A stretch of DNA of 64,000 nucleotides from Arbacia lixula (taxonomy: Eukaryota > Echinodermata > Echinoidea > Arbacioida > Arbaciidae): the NCBI GenBank assembly GCA_963669155.1, contig OZ022584.1, positions 2,808,724 to 2,872,723 on the forward strand. Direction: 5' to 3'. Under the pieces are notes generated by a model. That model saw only the letters and a program-made list of their open reading frames with translations. It was not told the origin of the DNA and did no database searches. This document shows positions 44,591-56,292 of this stretch, piece after piece; within the stretch, counting starts at the first letter, position 1; each line of letters starts with the position of its first letter. The translations under genes and the position numbers were made by a program.

Positions 44591-46075
44591 TACGCTTTCT
44601 CTGCTAGCAATCAAGAATATGTTTAAAATGTATATCATGACTTGCAACCAAATAGATGAGAAATCTGATTTTTTTTTTATAAAAAGGTTTATCAAACATA
44701 CTTATACACCCCCCCCCCCCACACACACACCCATTGTAACATCAATGGGCATTACTTGCATGCTAAATACAGATGAATGCCAAGCACTAGATTTTTAATA
44801 ACATCGTCAACCACTTCCATGTACCACTTACAACATTGGTGGTGCTCACTTCATGATTATTAGAAACATAAACCTGAAAATAGCATCTCTTGTCATCATA
44901 TCACTCTGTGTGGTGAAAACAGGGATGGAAAGTGTACTTTCCTCATGGATTGCACCTAGGTTTTGCCCCCTTCAGTGCATTCCCTTGTCCTTTGTGAAAA
45001 GTGGAAGTAAACGCATCTATAACTTCACACCAGTCTTTCAAAAAGCATTGCAATTTTCCATTTTGATCAGAGTGGGAATACAATTATGGGAAATGTGACC
45101 TCTATTACCATGGGAACCTGTATAAATTTGCCTTTACAGTTGAGGGTGACAACACACTTTTCTCCACAGACCTTCATAGTTTAACATTGGCCCTTTTTTC
45201 TTGATTGCTTGTACTATGTGCAATATTATCATGTTCACACAAATGCTGAGAATTCGACAATTCTTAGGCCTTTTTTTTGAATGTTTGTGGTGTTGAGACA
45301 AGAGACTCTGTATATTTTTTTATTGAAATATTGGTTAATAAATGGTGGAATATCTTCTCTTTTTCTTCCTGCCTCCTTCAATCCTGAAGATGATTATATA
45401 GGCAAATGTGTTGTGCATCTTGGGCTTGCACTGACCTGAATGGTTAAATAACGTATGTGAACATCTGAATGACACATCAAGGTCATATAAACTTCACTCT
45501 TCATTCTTTTATTCCATGCTATTTGGAGTAATTCCTCGTCGATTTCCAGATGGTTCTAAAATCATTGTAATTTTAGTGTTTTACTACTAACAAGAAATGT
45601 CATCCCTGATCCATGTCATGACTACATACTATCCAAATATTCACATTTAGACAGAATCACAAATCTAATTGTGAGAGTTTTATTTTGGCAAATTGAAAGA
45701 AGGAAACAAGAGGACAAAAAAAAGAGCAATACCAGTAATTGCAGCAACTCTATTAAATTGCGAGACGTGACCAATTATTCTTTTATCATTTTTGTGGCCA
45801 TCTTAAATTGAGGTCATAAAAATAACGATATGGCTCATTGGCCTTGCACACTGTTGAAACATGTATGGACGCATCTGGCATAGCAATATAAACAATTAAT
45901 TCTTGTGGAGTGAATTCACTTGTAGGTGGACGAAGGCAATCTAGGTGAAGGTTTTCTTTCTAATTGTCCAGTCTAACAAAAGTCAGGGAGCAAACATGCA
46001 CAGTGTGAAGTCATGTGCGAGTCTGAAGGTACAGATATTGCTATACACTTAATCTTTCTCTCCCATCCCCCCCCC
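44591..46075. other. Non-coding DNA, nothing recognised
   Basis: Contains a T run (about 44671), a C run with a short CA patch (44708-44730) and otherwise A+T-rich DNA. No gene supported. Confidence 0.5.
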
Positions 46076-46109
46076 CTCTCTCTCTCTGTTTCTCCCACAT
46101 ACGCACACT

Positions 46110-46675
46110 CAGTTGAGGCCAAAAGTTTACATACACCCATAGAATTCAGAGAAATTTGTTTGTTTGCCAAACATCGTAAAATTTACTATATCTTCATATA
46201 TATAAATACTACCATGACGTATTTGGTATCACATGAAATAGTGTATAGTAATAATTGTGCCAAATGTATTCTATTGTTTGTTATTGTATTTTCAAACATT
46301 TCATAGAAATGTATAAAAGCCAAATTTATGATTCAAAATACATTTTCTATGATATGTCATCACTGAACAAAAAAGTGTAATCTGAAATGTTTGTGTTGAG
46401 AAGTAACTAGCACAAATATGAAATGTTTTTGTCAAGTTTTCATTTTTAATTTGTCTAAAATATGAAGATTTTTTGGAAAAAATGACACCTAAATATTTTT
46501 CAACTCCTGATGACAAAGCAATGTCATGAAGGGGCATGACATACTTATTTGTTTGATATCAAAGTCATCATGATAGCACAAATATTTTATTAGATACAGT
46601 AAATTTTATGATGTTTGGCAAGTGTCAAGTTTTCTTTGAATTTCATGGGTATATATAAACTTATGGCCTCAACTG
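46110..46675. mobile_element. Tc1-like long inverted-repeat element
   Basis: The left end CAGTTGAGGCCAAAAGTTTA continues with CATACACCCATA; the right end is its inverted copy (reverse complement CAGTTGAGGCCATAAGTTTA). Both match the CAGTTGA..AAGTTTACATACAC pattern of Tc1/mariner ends such as the Sleeping Beauty lineage. Arms stay alike for at least 80 bp (TTGCCAAACATC.TAAAATTTAC in both). TA follows the right end; the left TA is lost beside a CT microsatellite. The interior has no transposase frame, so it is non-autonomous or a relic. Confidence 0.8.
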
Positions 46676-46809
46676 TATACCATACACTATCTTTTTCTTC
46701 TCCCTCTATCCCATGTACACTCAGACAAACAATCATTAATGAGCATCATGTGCATGCTATGTGCAGATTAAAACCACGCGACATTTTTAAGGGTAATCAT
46801 AATAAAAAA
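46676..46809. other. Spacer DNA
   Basis: A+T-rich spacer between the Tc1-like element and the island. Nothing recognised. Confidence 0.5.
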
Positions 46810-46965
46810 TCACAACAGCGAGCATTTTATCCCTCATTACTGAGAGCCAATACCGCGGATATATCATAGCAACCTTCGCAGCTGCAAAAATCAATTGGCC
46901 GCTAATGAGGCTTACCAAATCTCCCGCTGCACGGCTCTAGATGGGTGGGGGTTCTTTTTACATCA
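46810..46965. promoter_or_regulatory. Possible regulatory island
   Basis: GCAACCTTCGCAGCTGC, CAATTGGCCGCTAATGAGGC and TACCGCGGATATATC give several CpG, E-box and homeodomain-type sites in about 150 bp. It starts only about 130 bp after the Tc1-like element. No supported frame. Confidence 0.3.
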
Positions 46966-47279
46966 AATAATGTATTCATGCACCATCAATGCACAGGGAA
47001 TAATGAATGTTTTGCATTAGCAGCAATTGACCAATGTTCCATAATGAAACACAACAGAGGATGTTTTCTTCTTGTAACGTTGTGAACAAATCATGTTTCT
47101 TCTCCATGGGGAAAGTGGTATTTATCTTTGTTTATGGAAAAAGAAGAGTACATCTCTCTCATCTCTCATGCCTCTATTCCCCCTACCATTCTCTGTCTCC
47201 TCTCGTTAATTATCATTCTTCTACTCCATTCTTTAATGTTTTCCTTTTTACGAAAATCTACAACTGCCAAAGCTATTAC

Positions 47280-47329
47280 TATTGTAGCTACTACTACTAT
47301 TATTACTTCTACTCCTCCTATTACTACTA

Positions 47330-47381
<52 letters not shown>

Positions 47382-47510
47382 AACTAGTACTACTACTTCT
47401 ACTTCTACTACTTCTCTTACTACAACTACTTCTTGAACTATTTACTACTGCTACTACTACTACTACTACTACTATTACAACTACAATTACAACTGCTACT
47501 GCCACTTCTA
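47280..47510. repeat. TAC/ACT trinucleotide microsatellite
   Basis: A pure (ACT)n run of more than 20 units spans about 47318-47382, with interrupted ACT, TTCTAC and ACAACT units to 47510. Six frames give polyT, polyY, polyL, polyS and polyV stretches, all repeat artefacts. Confidence 0.95.
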
Positions 47511-47842
47511 ATATTTCTAATATTTCCTATTAAATTCCACATACTAAGAATGTTGCTATATGATTGGTCAAGTGTTGATCACCTGATAAAGCGTAGTTTT
47601 GCCCATCTGATCACCTGAGAAGAAATGTTCGCTACACTATAAGTGATAGTACTTTTTGGTTTTGCTGATCCTCACAGTCCTAACACGTGATCAATATTTT
47701 GAGTACGCGCGAAATAAATGTGCGTTGCACTCGGAATATCAACAGTAGCTCCTAGTAACGCGTCCTAACATGTGTTCCCCATGGCAGCGGCTCGGGGTTA
47801 GGTAAACAGTAAACATTACTTTTGTATGTCAAATTGTTTTTG

Positions 47843-47883
47843 GTAGCTATCTTTCCTCAGCTGCGCTTTGGAAAGATAGCTAC
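47843..47883. other. Perfect 14 bp stem-loop
   Basis: GTAGCTATCTTTCC, a 13 nt loop containing CAGCTGCGC, and GGAAAGATAGCTAC pair without mismatch. It is short for a microRNA precursor. It could be an attenuator-like RNA structure, a transposon inverted junction or a binding site. No matching element edges were found. Confidence 0.75.
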
Positions 47884-49009
47884 ATCCAGATCGCCTCAGA
47901 AGTAATAGTTCATCACCCTCACCAACGTTGATTATTTGCTTACTATTTCCAATACTTCTATCACAACTGTTACTGATGCTAATGATGAAAATACTACCAT
48001 TTGCAGCAATTCTACACACAGGAAGTGACAGACATAAGTGTCACTCTCGCATGAATCTTGAATCAAATGAGTATCATCTCTGGGAAGGTTTGCCTGCCTT
48101 CCTGATAAACATCTTTGTACCTAACCACCTGCCAGCAATATCTCCTAGTCATCCGTCTCCAGGATATAAATGTTAAAGAAAGCATTGTGTAGACGCAACC
48201 TCAAGGTGTCCCCCTCCCTTTCTTAAAATCATCTGCCACTTTCAACGAACATCCGCACTAAACGCTTGAACCACATAGAACTTAAGGTCATAAAATATCA
48301 TCTCACACAATCACATCCATCCATCCATTCTCAGCTGGTTCTGCTGGTGTTCTTCTGATTTACAAGGCAGTATAAGAAACTTTTTCTCTTCTAGATTTTA
48401 GTCAACTAAAAGTACCCATCACATTTCAGGAGGAATTACTCCCTGGTTTGTATAAATTCAAAATTTATGATGTCATTGAGTTCCACAGCAATGATACATG
48501 GAGTAAAGTCAATAAGGAAGTTGCTGACTAATGCACAAAAGGAACGTGATGTAATTAACTGATGTCAAGAGTTGCATGGAATGCATAATTCAACAACTAA
48601 AAGGAAGTTAGACGCTACTTAAATAATACAAATGAAGCAGTATGCAACCTTCAGCATCAAATGGTCAGAATCTAGAGACACAGAATGATGAAGCAGCACT
48701 TTTCAGTCTTAACTTTTGTACAATACCTGGTGCTATGCCAGCAAAACCTCTGCTATCTTGATGCACCTCACTGTAATGAGGAGCATTCTCTATCGGTGAA
48801 AAACAGATTATTTCACCTGCTCAGTCAAATATAGTTAAATATTTGATGCCATGCCAGGCATACCTGAGCAATGTTCAATATTAAGGCTTTGCATTACTAT
48901 TGATCATGCACCTGGTATTCAGCTGTGATTTTGTGCACTTGATTGCGATAGAGCTCTTTAATGTAATGCTTGCATCTCTTAAACTTTACACAGTGGTTGT
49001 ATTCATTAA
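47884..49009. other. Non-coding DNA, nothing recognised
   Basis: A+T-rich, (ATCC)4 near 48318. No supported feature. Confidence 0.5.
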
Positions 49010-49096
49010 TTAACACTTCATGTGCCATTGGAACATATTTGTACTAAGAATACATACCACATAAATCACACTTTTTCTTGGTGGGGTATGGGTTAA
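49010..49096. repeat. TTAA micro-element
   Basis: TTAACACTTCATGTGCCATT at the left and GTGGGGTATGGGTTAA at the right, with TTAA intact at both ends. The centre ACATACCACATAAATCAC is diverged from the family core. Confidence 0.5.
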
Positions 49097-49239
49097 TAAC
49101 CATCATGTATTAGCTCTCATTGACGCATGCAAAATCAAACTGATCGATGGGATGAATGGAAGGACTTCCTTCAAACTGCAATTCCCCCATTCAGCATGTC
49201 TGATGACAAAACATAGGATGTAATTATAATTAATCATAC

Positions 49240-49800
49240 TTCTGCCAGATTTCCTTTTTTGTTGTCAGACCAGCCGTCAAGAGTACGAAAGCTTGAGAAT
49301 ACCTGAGCAGAGTACATTGCATAAGAGCTTAAATCATTAATCTTATTTTGATATCAAAAGTAGCATTTGGCAGATATTTGTTTGCATGTACAAGACATGT
49401 GTTCAAAGCAAAACAAATGGTAAATCCCCCAGTCTATCGTATCAGACCTATTTAATTATTCATTGATCTAAGATATGAAACATGCCTTTATCAAATATTT
49501 CTTCATGTGTTCAAAACAGTTGTTCAGAGCAAAAAAGCTTGAAAATTCCCGAGACTATCATATAAGAGTTAGTTAACTATTAGATAACTTAGATTGATAT
49601 CAAAGTAGCTTTTATCTGACATTCTTTTACATGTATGAGACAAATATTTGAAGCAAAAAAAGCCCTTGAATCCCACCAGTCTCAATTTATCTTCTTTAAA
49701 TATAAAAAAATATATTGTCAGATATTTATTTGCGCGATCAAAACAGATGTTTGTGGTGAAGAAAGCTTGTCAACTCCTGTAGTCTATCATATCAGACCTT
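49240..49800. repeat. Diverged tandem array, unit near 118 bp
   Basis: GGCAGATATTTGTTTGCATG at 49369, a TCAAATATTTCTTCATG variant near 49490, CTGACATTCTTTTACATG near 49616 and GTCAGATATTTATTTGCG near 49717 start comparable units. Each continues with CAAAACA..TGTTCA.AGCAAA, AAGCTTG.AAAT.CC and AGTCTATC.TATCAGACCT. Four to five units, non-coding. Confidence 0.65.
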
Positions 49801-49906
49801 GTTAATGAGTAACAAGCAGGTAAATGTATGAAAATGCACAGATGTCTCCAGGCTTTAAGAGTACACTATGGCCACAAAACTGAAATACAACTTAACAACC
49901 AATGTG

Positions 49907-49929
49907 TTTTTTTTTTTTTTTTTTTTTTT
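49907..49929. repeat. T homopolymer, 23 bases
   Basis: Uninterrupted T run. On the minus strand it would be a poly(A) that could mark a retroelement tail, but no element body is recognisable next to it. Confidence 0.9.
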
Positions 49930-50374
49930 AGAAATGAACTAACCTTCCGGTCTTAGGTTATATTCAAATCTACAGCCAAGAAGTACTTGTACAATAAAAC
50001 CAACGTCCCTGACTGGCTAAAATTCTCTTCATAAACCATTTATTGTATACAAAAATAGCATCCATTTATTTCCAACTCTCTCAAACCTAAGTGTTGACTT
50101 ATATGCTCGAACTTGGTTAAGAACATGTACAATGCAAATGTGAAAATAAATCATATAACGCTACCTTTCATGAAATGGAATTGTCTTGTTCTTTTATCAC
50201 AAAATACAGATACAGAACCACTTATAGTAAATACAAACACAACACCATTGTAAATTGGCTGTTTGCAACAGTCCCATACAGTGACAATGACGTCAAGAAA
50301 AAACATGGTTACCATCAAGTCGTTCACTCAAAAGATGTCACATCAATTATTGATTTACGTGATATAACAGAGCA
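49930..50374. other. Non-coding DNA, nothing recognised
   Basis: A+T-rich; no supported feature. Confidence 0.5.
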
Positions 50375-50518
50375 GACAGACGTGAGGCAAGTATCATTAT
50401 TTTGCGTCTGTTAACCTTTAAAGTGCAGAAAAACATGTCATGAAATGACAGACGTGATGCAATTATTACCATTCTTGTGGGTTTGTTAACCTTTGAAGTA
50501 TATAAAAACATGTCCATC
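50375..50518. repeat. Local duplication, period about 74 bp
   Basis: ACAGACGTGAGGCAAG..TGCGTCTGTTAACCTTTAAAG..AAAAACATGTC at 50375-50439 is repeated as ACAGACGTGATGCAAT..TGGGTTTGTTAACCTTTGAAG..AAAAACATGTC at 50449-50515. Both contain TTAACCTTT, the start type of the TTAA micro-element family. Confidence 0.7.
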
Positions 50519-50960
50519 ACCATAGTTTGTTAGTACATAACTTCCAATTAAAATGACTCTTCCTAGATTATATGATGACAATCATTATCAATAATGGTAC
50601 ACAGTTTGTAAAAAGAATGTCATTATTTTCTTTAATGGAAAGCCTCTCTCTTTGCATAAGTGTTATCTTTCTTCCTTATTCATCTCTCTGCTTCTGTTTC
50701 ATTTCATTCTATGATTGTTGCACTCTCTCCTTCATTTCATGTCTAATTTCTCCAAACCCTCATTCTCACTCTTTCAATCCTTTACTTCTGCCTCTCTTCT
50801 TAGTAACTTCTTCTCTCTATTCCTGCTTTCTCTCCTTCCATGTAACCCTTGTATCTTTCTCTTAGTCGTCTCTTTTCACTGTCCCGCTTGTTTGATCTCC
50901 TTGCACCTTCCCTCCTTCATTCCTTCATCCTCCTTGTCAGTCTTCTCTACTCTAATACGT
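50519..50960. repeat. Pyrimidine-rich tract
   Basis: From about 50640 to 50960 the plus strand is mostly C and T in irregular CTCTTT, TTCCTTC and CTCCTT words. Frames of 97-112 codons rich in Ser, Leu and Phe cross it and are not genes. Confidence 0.75.
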
Positions 50961-52565
50961 CTTCTCACCCATACATACCATTATGCAATATTGCTCCCAG
51001 AGAAAACAAAACCACATCCGGAGACAAAAAAAAGTACTTACCTGTTTCCATGAAACGAATCAGGAACGGTCAAGACATCCACCGCATCAGATCAAGGCCA
51101 GGAAGGAAGGAGTGTCAAGAAAGAAAAGAAATGGGGAAAAAAAAGAGAAAGACATCTTGTTAATTCATTGCAATGCATGAGATTGAATGTCCCTGGGGGA
51201 TTACAACAAGCAATGGCTTCTTGAATCAATAACTGCTGCTTTGCCATCACAGAGTGCACTTTTGGCTTTAAATATTCATTGACGGATGGACGAAATGTAT
51301 CCAACACATGGGTCATAATCCTTCGGTGCACATTTATCTGCAAGGTAATGATGATGAATTCAGGAAGGGAGGGGGGGGGGGGGATGATTGCAGTGTGCAA
51401 AGAAGTGACAAAAAATTAGAACATTTCAAAGGGTACTATTGATAAGAATTGTATTGTACTAGTGGCTGGAAATGAATGGGAGGGGGATTGTAGCATGCAG
51501 AAAATGTTGTAAAATATGGTAAAAAGTTATTGATGATGACATACATTTAGAGAAGAAAACATGGGGATGAAAGGATGTTTTTCCGAGAGGGTCACGAGGT
51601 TTTCTTTCTGACATTTTCATTTATTAAAGGCTGGCTGGCCTGAGACTGGCTGACTGAAACCCTACCCTGGCAACATTGACAACCTGTATGATGTGTAATG
51701 GATTGGGTGCTAAAACGGGATGAGAGCGTTTCCTTCTTCTCAGTGAACCCTCTCAGTCACATAGGCTATTAACTGTGTGTTTATAGGCATGTGACTATGA
51801 TTGGTTGGTATTGAGAGGCTTAAACGACTTCATTGTCATGCTGGGAATTGTTGCATGTGTGATAAAAGCTAGTATTGTAGAGAGTTTGTACAGCTTCTTT
51901 GGCTGGATTTATTAAAGAAATATAGATTGCCACGGCTGAGTCTGTGACATGGAATCTGCATGTGCTATTGAAACATCCAGCTGGAAAAAGACACAATTGT
52001 GTCTCAGTCACTATAAAGTACAACTCTCTCATGAGGTTGAGATATTGAGCTATCATAGTACACTCATTTCTACAAGTTAATTGTTTACATGTCAAAGATA
52101 GGCTTATTGGTGGGAAAGAGAGAAACATTAAACCAAAGTGATCAGCCCTCCTGTTATATCTCACACTTCATTTTGCCATTAGTTAGCATGGTACAATTCT
52201 CAAAATAATCATATTTCACTTAAAGTATGAAACACGCTCACATCTTAATTAGATATTTTTGTCGATGTATAACATTATTCAATCGAGAGGAGATAAAGAA
52301 ATAATATGACTGACAATACTCCCAGATTTCTAGAAGCTCTATACATAATAGGCGGAACCCATATTACATGAAATGATAATATGCCTGATGTGTATCAACG
52401 TGTTTCCCCTGCAAGGGCCCCACATATTACATTTCATGTTATAAATGTTATTGCCAACAGGTGTGAGCTACATCCAATTATTAGTATAGGCTACCTTATA
52501 GGATGTCTGAATTAAAAGTAAATATGGCTATATTAAATTGCCTCTGGGTGTAATGGTGGATATTA
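50961..52565. other. Non-coding DNA with a G run
   Basis: A G homopolymer lies near 51369-51382. 51190-51330 is slightly more balanced. A 114-codon minus frame (52164-51820) has no recognised domain. Confidence 0.45.
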
Positions 52566-52915
52566 TTCATGTTTATATCTCCCCTCCTATTTCTCCCTTG
52601 TCTTCCTCTGTCTTCCTCTCTCTCTTTCTTTTTTTCAATCTCTTTCTCTCACCCTTACTCTTTCTTGCTCCCCTTACACTCCTTTTTTTTCTTTTTTCAT
52701 TCTCTCCCTCTCTTTCTCTCTCTGTCCCCCCATATACCCTCCCCCCTACACACACACACACACACACACACACTCTCTCTCTCTCCCCCCATACACATTT
52801 TCTTTCTCTTACTATTATAGCAAAGAAGATCACATGAAAGAACAAAGAGAGAGAAGTAAAGACAAAGAGAAAGGGAGAAAGAATAAAAGAACGAAATAAA
52901 GAAAGATGGTCAAAT
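52566..52915. repeat. Pyrimidine tract, CA repeat, purine tract
   Basis: A CT-rich half (52566-52745) is followed by (AC)12 at 52748-52772, (CT)6 and C runs, then a purine half GAAAG/GAGAG at 52825-52910. The two halves are complementary in character and could fold on each other. Confidence 0.85.
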
Positions 52916-54735
52916 TCCTCCATCCACACATGTTACACTAGAATGCAAATATAATGCAGCGGCTGGACAAGAAACACCTTTTCACACCTTTAACCAAGAC
53001 TAAAGAAGTACCAGCAGCTTTGTGTGCAGTGTATAGGTAACAGCTTGTGTACACATACACATGCAAACACTACAGCATTCTCACACCCAGTAATTACTAT
53101 CTAAACATTGGATATCAGCATACAGAGAAACTATAACTCAACCTTTTCATAATCTCATTGGTAATAAATACTCCACGTCTTTCCCATCTGGTGACATAAT
53201 GCTGTTAGATCATTGATACTTCCATAAAATGCAATTTGCACATTAAAACTGTTGGCATTGCATTTTAATGGCAAAGCATGGTTACTGATGACATACTACT
53301 GCACTAGAGAAGGAAAGGCAGGATTATTATGTTTTCTACTCATTGTAGCTGGGAAAGTGAGCGAGTGAAATGATAACCTCGTTGAGTGTCAGATAAACTG
53401 CTAAAGGGGTGTGTTTGTATTACTTGTGCAAAAAATAACATGGGCAACACAAAATGGTAAAACAACTTAAAACTTAAACTTTATCTTCCTTTTCAAGGTT
53501 TCGATTATTTCAAAATCAACTATAAGCTCATTTTCATCGAAGGTTTCTGAATATTAACATTAAAAACATGCGTTTAATGTGGATAGTCACATGTTGATGA
53601 ATATGGGTTAATAATTTTTTTGGAAAGAATTATTACTTTCATGATGAGATTTTGTCCACCGTGTGGTTGGGTGCAGTCAACCCAATTCTGCTTCTGTAAT
53701 TTGTGCGCATAAGGTAACCAGTATGAAACAAACTTCAAGCAGTTTATTACAATAATAGCCATGACATGTGCCTTAGTAGTTGATGTTGCATTGCTGATAC
53801 TGGAAGTTTGTTCTAATTGTCTTGTTTTCATTTTGTGAGGAGGTACGATCGTGCGCTAACAAGGTGAAGGTTATAACAACTGTGGTCAGGTAATGGGAGC
53901 TGAAACTTGTGAGACGAGCCTTGGCTTTTTGTACTCGGGGAGGACTGGTGTTAAAAATAGCACAATGGTTTCACATTGGAATCAAATAACAGAAATACTA
54001 AAGGGATGGTGTAGAGGTAGTCATGATTATGGGCTGTAACAATGGCTGAACCATTCTGGCATCACCAATGATGAATGAATATGAACAATATATCCCTCCA
54101 CTTTTTAACAGCTGTTTTGCAATATAAATACTGAACAATATTTTACACCCATTCAATTAATACATATGCTATTATTCTCCACTCCTGAAGCCTTTCATAC
54201 AGATTGAGTTACATGCATAAATGCAATGCAATATGATCTCCACCTATAGAATTCAGAACAAGAATGAGCATGTGGTGGTGTATGCACCAACAGTGAAGAG
54301 ACATGTTAAAGAAACCGAATATAATTATTCCATTGATACAGATTAATAAGTATGCATTAAAAACATCCTACTTTGAGATGAGGTTTCTTGGCATATTATA
54401 TTTTTTTTACCAGTGGAAGTTGAATAGACCATTATGTGTTAATATGCAGGAACATAAAATGTACAAGAAAAACAGTCTCTGCATGCTACAAAAGTAATAC
54501 AATGCCTTGCTAATAATTAATGCACAAGTATCATCAGCCACATATTGTATTTCACTACTGATAAAGGAATTTCAAAGAGAAGGTTTAATCATATGTGATT
54601 GCTTCATTTAGAATGTCAATTTTCACTTCTTCTCTATTTGCTACCTGCATGAAGCACATGGCCATGAATGTGAGGGAATGGAAGAGAGTTTGTGATAGTC
54701 TTACAAGTTACACAGGTATATATTAAATAGAAAAA
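52916..54735. other. Non-coding DNA, nothing recognised
   Basis: 1.8 kb of A+T-rich DNA. GGTGTGTTTGTATTACTTGTGC near 53407 resembles the micro-element centre in reverse orientation. 53840-53960 is more balanced (ACTGTGGTCAGGTAATGG). No gene supported. Confidence 0.45.
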
Positions 54736-54783
54736 AGAAAAGGAGGGATTGAGGGAGTGAGAGAGTGAGAGAGAGAGAGTGAA

Positions 54784-54818
<35 letters not shown>

Positions 54819-55014
54819 GAGGGGGGGAGAGAGAGAGAGAGAGAGTGAGAAAGGAGGGGGGGGGGGAGTGAGAGAGAGGGGGAGGGTGTGTATGTACAGG
54901 AATAAGGTACAGGGTGAGGGGAGAGGGAGAGAGGGAGAGAAAGCAAGAAAGCGAGGCGAGAGGGAGAGTCACAGAGGGAGAGGGTGAGGAAAAGGAAACA
55001 GAGAGAGCGAGATG

Positions 55015-55045
<31 letters not shown>

Positions 55046-55142
55046 AGGGGTGAGAGAAATATAAATGAAAGAGGAAAGGTCACTGTAGTACTGGGGAAGA
55101 AAGAGAATGAGAAAGAGGGCGAGAGAGAAATGGGGAGGCAGT
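54736..55142. repeat. GA-rich polypurine tract
   Basis: About 400 bp of GAGAGA, GGGGAG and GGGAGAG units with G runs near 54855 and 55035. The 149-codon minus frame of Leu, Ser and Pro is an artefact. Confidence 0.92.
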
Positions 55143-55574
55143 GAGATATTGATTAAGCTCCTGTCCCGCTTTTGTAAATGACTTCACACAGATTTCAAAC
55201 TGTTGTTCAACAGACCGTAAAGTATTCAATAGTTAGCGAGTAAATTGGTTCCCTTTTTCTCACCTACCAAGGTTCCATCGTGTGGGGAAGTGAAGTATAT
55301 ACACACACATGCATGTATGTATGTAGTATGCACTTTGAATTATGGAGGGTAGCCATGCCTATCGTATTGTAATATAAATCATGTGACCTGCCCTCCCCCC
55401 TCTCTCTCTCTGCTTGTCCCACCAAAATCAACTAAAAGATTCAGAGTGCATTCCATCCATGGAACTGAATCACTAGATACAGGTGAACATAATAAAGTGT
55501 TACTATGCAGTAGGGCACAAACTGAAAAATTGTTTATTTAAGGAGCTACTGTGCTGTATACTGTATATCAGAAA
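55143..55574. other. Non-coding DNA, nothing recognised
   Basis: A short ATGT patch (55310-55325) and a CT patch (55395-55410). No feature otherwise. Confidence 0.5.
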
Positions 55575-55645
55575 CCGCCTAGCTCCTTCATGGTCAAGTT
55601 AATAAAGCATTGGCATTCTAGATGGGAGACCTGGGATCCACACCT
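55575..55645 (+). pseudogene. tRNA-Arg(UCU)-like relic, SINE head?
   Basis: AAAGCATTGGCATTCTAGAT resembles the D-arm/anticodon region of animal tRNA-Arg(UCU) (GCGCATTGGACTTCTAGA). It is preceded by an A-box-like TGGTCAAGTTAATAAAG and followed by a decayed B box CTGGGATCCACACC. The acceptor stem is not preserved. A tRNA-derived SINE head or a pseudo-tRNA fits; a working tRNA gene does not, because the T arm is broken. Confidence 0.4.
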
Positions 55646-55775
55646 TATAAGGAGTAGCGCTTGATCTTAAACTATTGTAAGTCTAATCCCTTGTCTCTAA
55701 TGTATAGAGTTAAGATCGCAATCAATCGTAAGTCAAGTTGCAATCAATCATACTTCTTCATAGGACAGAGCCCTT
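55640..55775. mobile_element. Degraded hairpin element
   Basis: CCTTATAAGGAGTAGCGCTTGAT at the left is an imperfect inverted copy of ATCAATCATACTTCTTCATAGG at the right. The right edge CATAGGACAGAGCCC is like that of the element at 56293-56378 (TATAAGACAGGGGCC), and both contain CAACTTGACTTGC/CAAGTTGCAATCAATC words, so the two probably belong to one family. Confidence 0.45.
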
Positions 55776-56292
55776 GGTTTGATTTCAGGCGAGGCATTTT
55801 TTTTTTACTCTTCATATATCATTTCAGCAGAGCGTGAAAGAGTGTTGCAATTAGTTACGCTCTTAATGTCATTTTTAATGAAATTACCGCTACCTGCTGA
55901 TAAGCCTTACAAGTTTATACAGTCAACATCATTACCAAGTTGGAATATTTCTGCTCTGCATTACATTTTATGTTGTTCTGGGTAAAAATGAATACCCTTT
56001 TGCATGATTGCAATTGAAATTGAATATGTATACCTCATAAAATTGGAATTAAAAGTAACAGATGCGGTGCATATATACATGTATTTGTTTTCAGACCAAA
56101 CAAGTCAATGAACTCTAGTAGCACTGGTTCACCAGTTTTTATATTGTTATATCAAGATAATTCTTACTAGCTGGCTCAATCACATCCAAATATATACACT
56201 CAATGCTTATAATGTTTACAGGTATGCGTGACTCTTGTGTTTGCATCAGTCCTATTTGAGCAAGACGATACCCAAAGATTTCATCATTAGAT
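55776..56292. other. Non-coding DNA, nothing recognised
   Basis: A+T-rich with a T run at 55798-55806. A 68-codon plus frame has no recognised domain. Confidence 0.5.

Noticed and set aside
47128-47505. Poly-Thr, poly-Tyr and poly-Ser frames
   Set aside because: They come from the ACT trinucleotide repeat read in different frames.
47843-47883. MicroRNA precursor
   Set aside because: The stem is only 14 bp, too short for a canonical animal precursor of about 22 bp duplex.
54634-55083. 149-codon minus frame of Leu, Ser and Pro
   Set aside because: Same explanation: a polypurine tract on the opposite strand.
55575-55645. Working tRNA gene
   Set aside because: No acceptor stem pairing and a broken T arm and B box.
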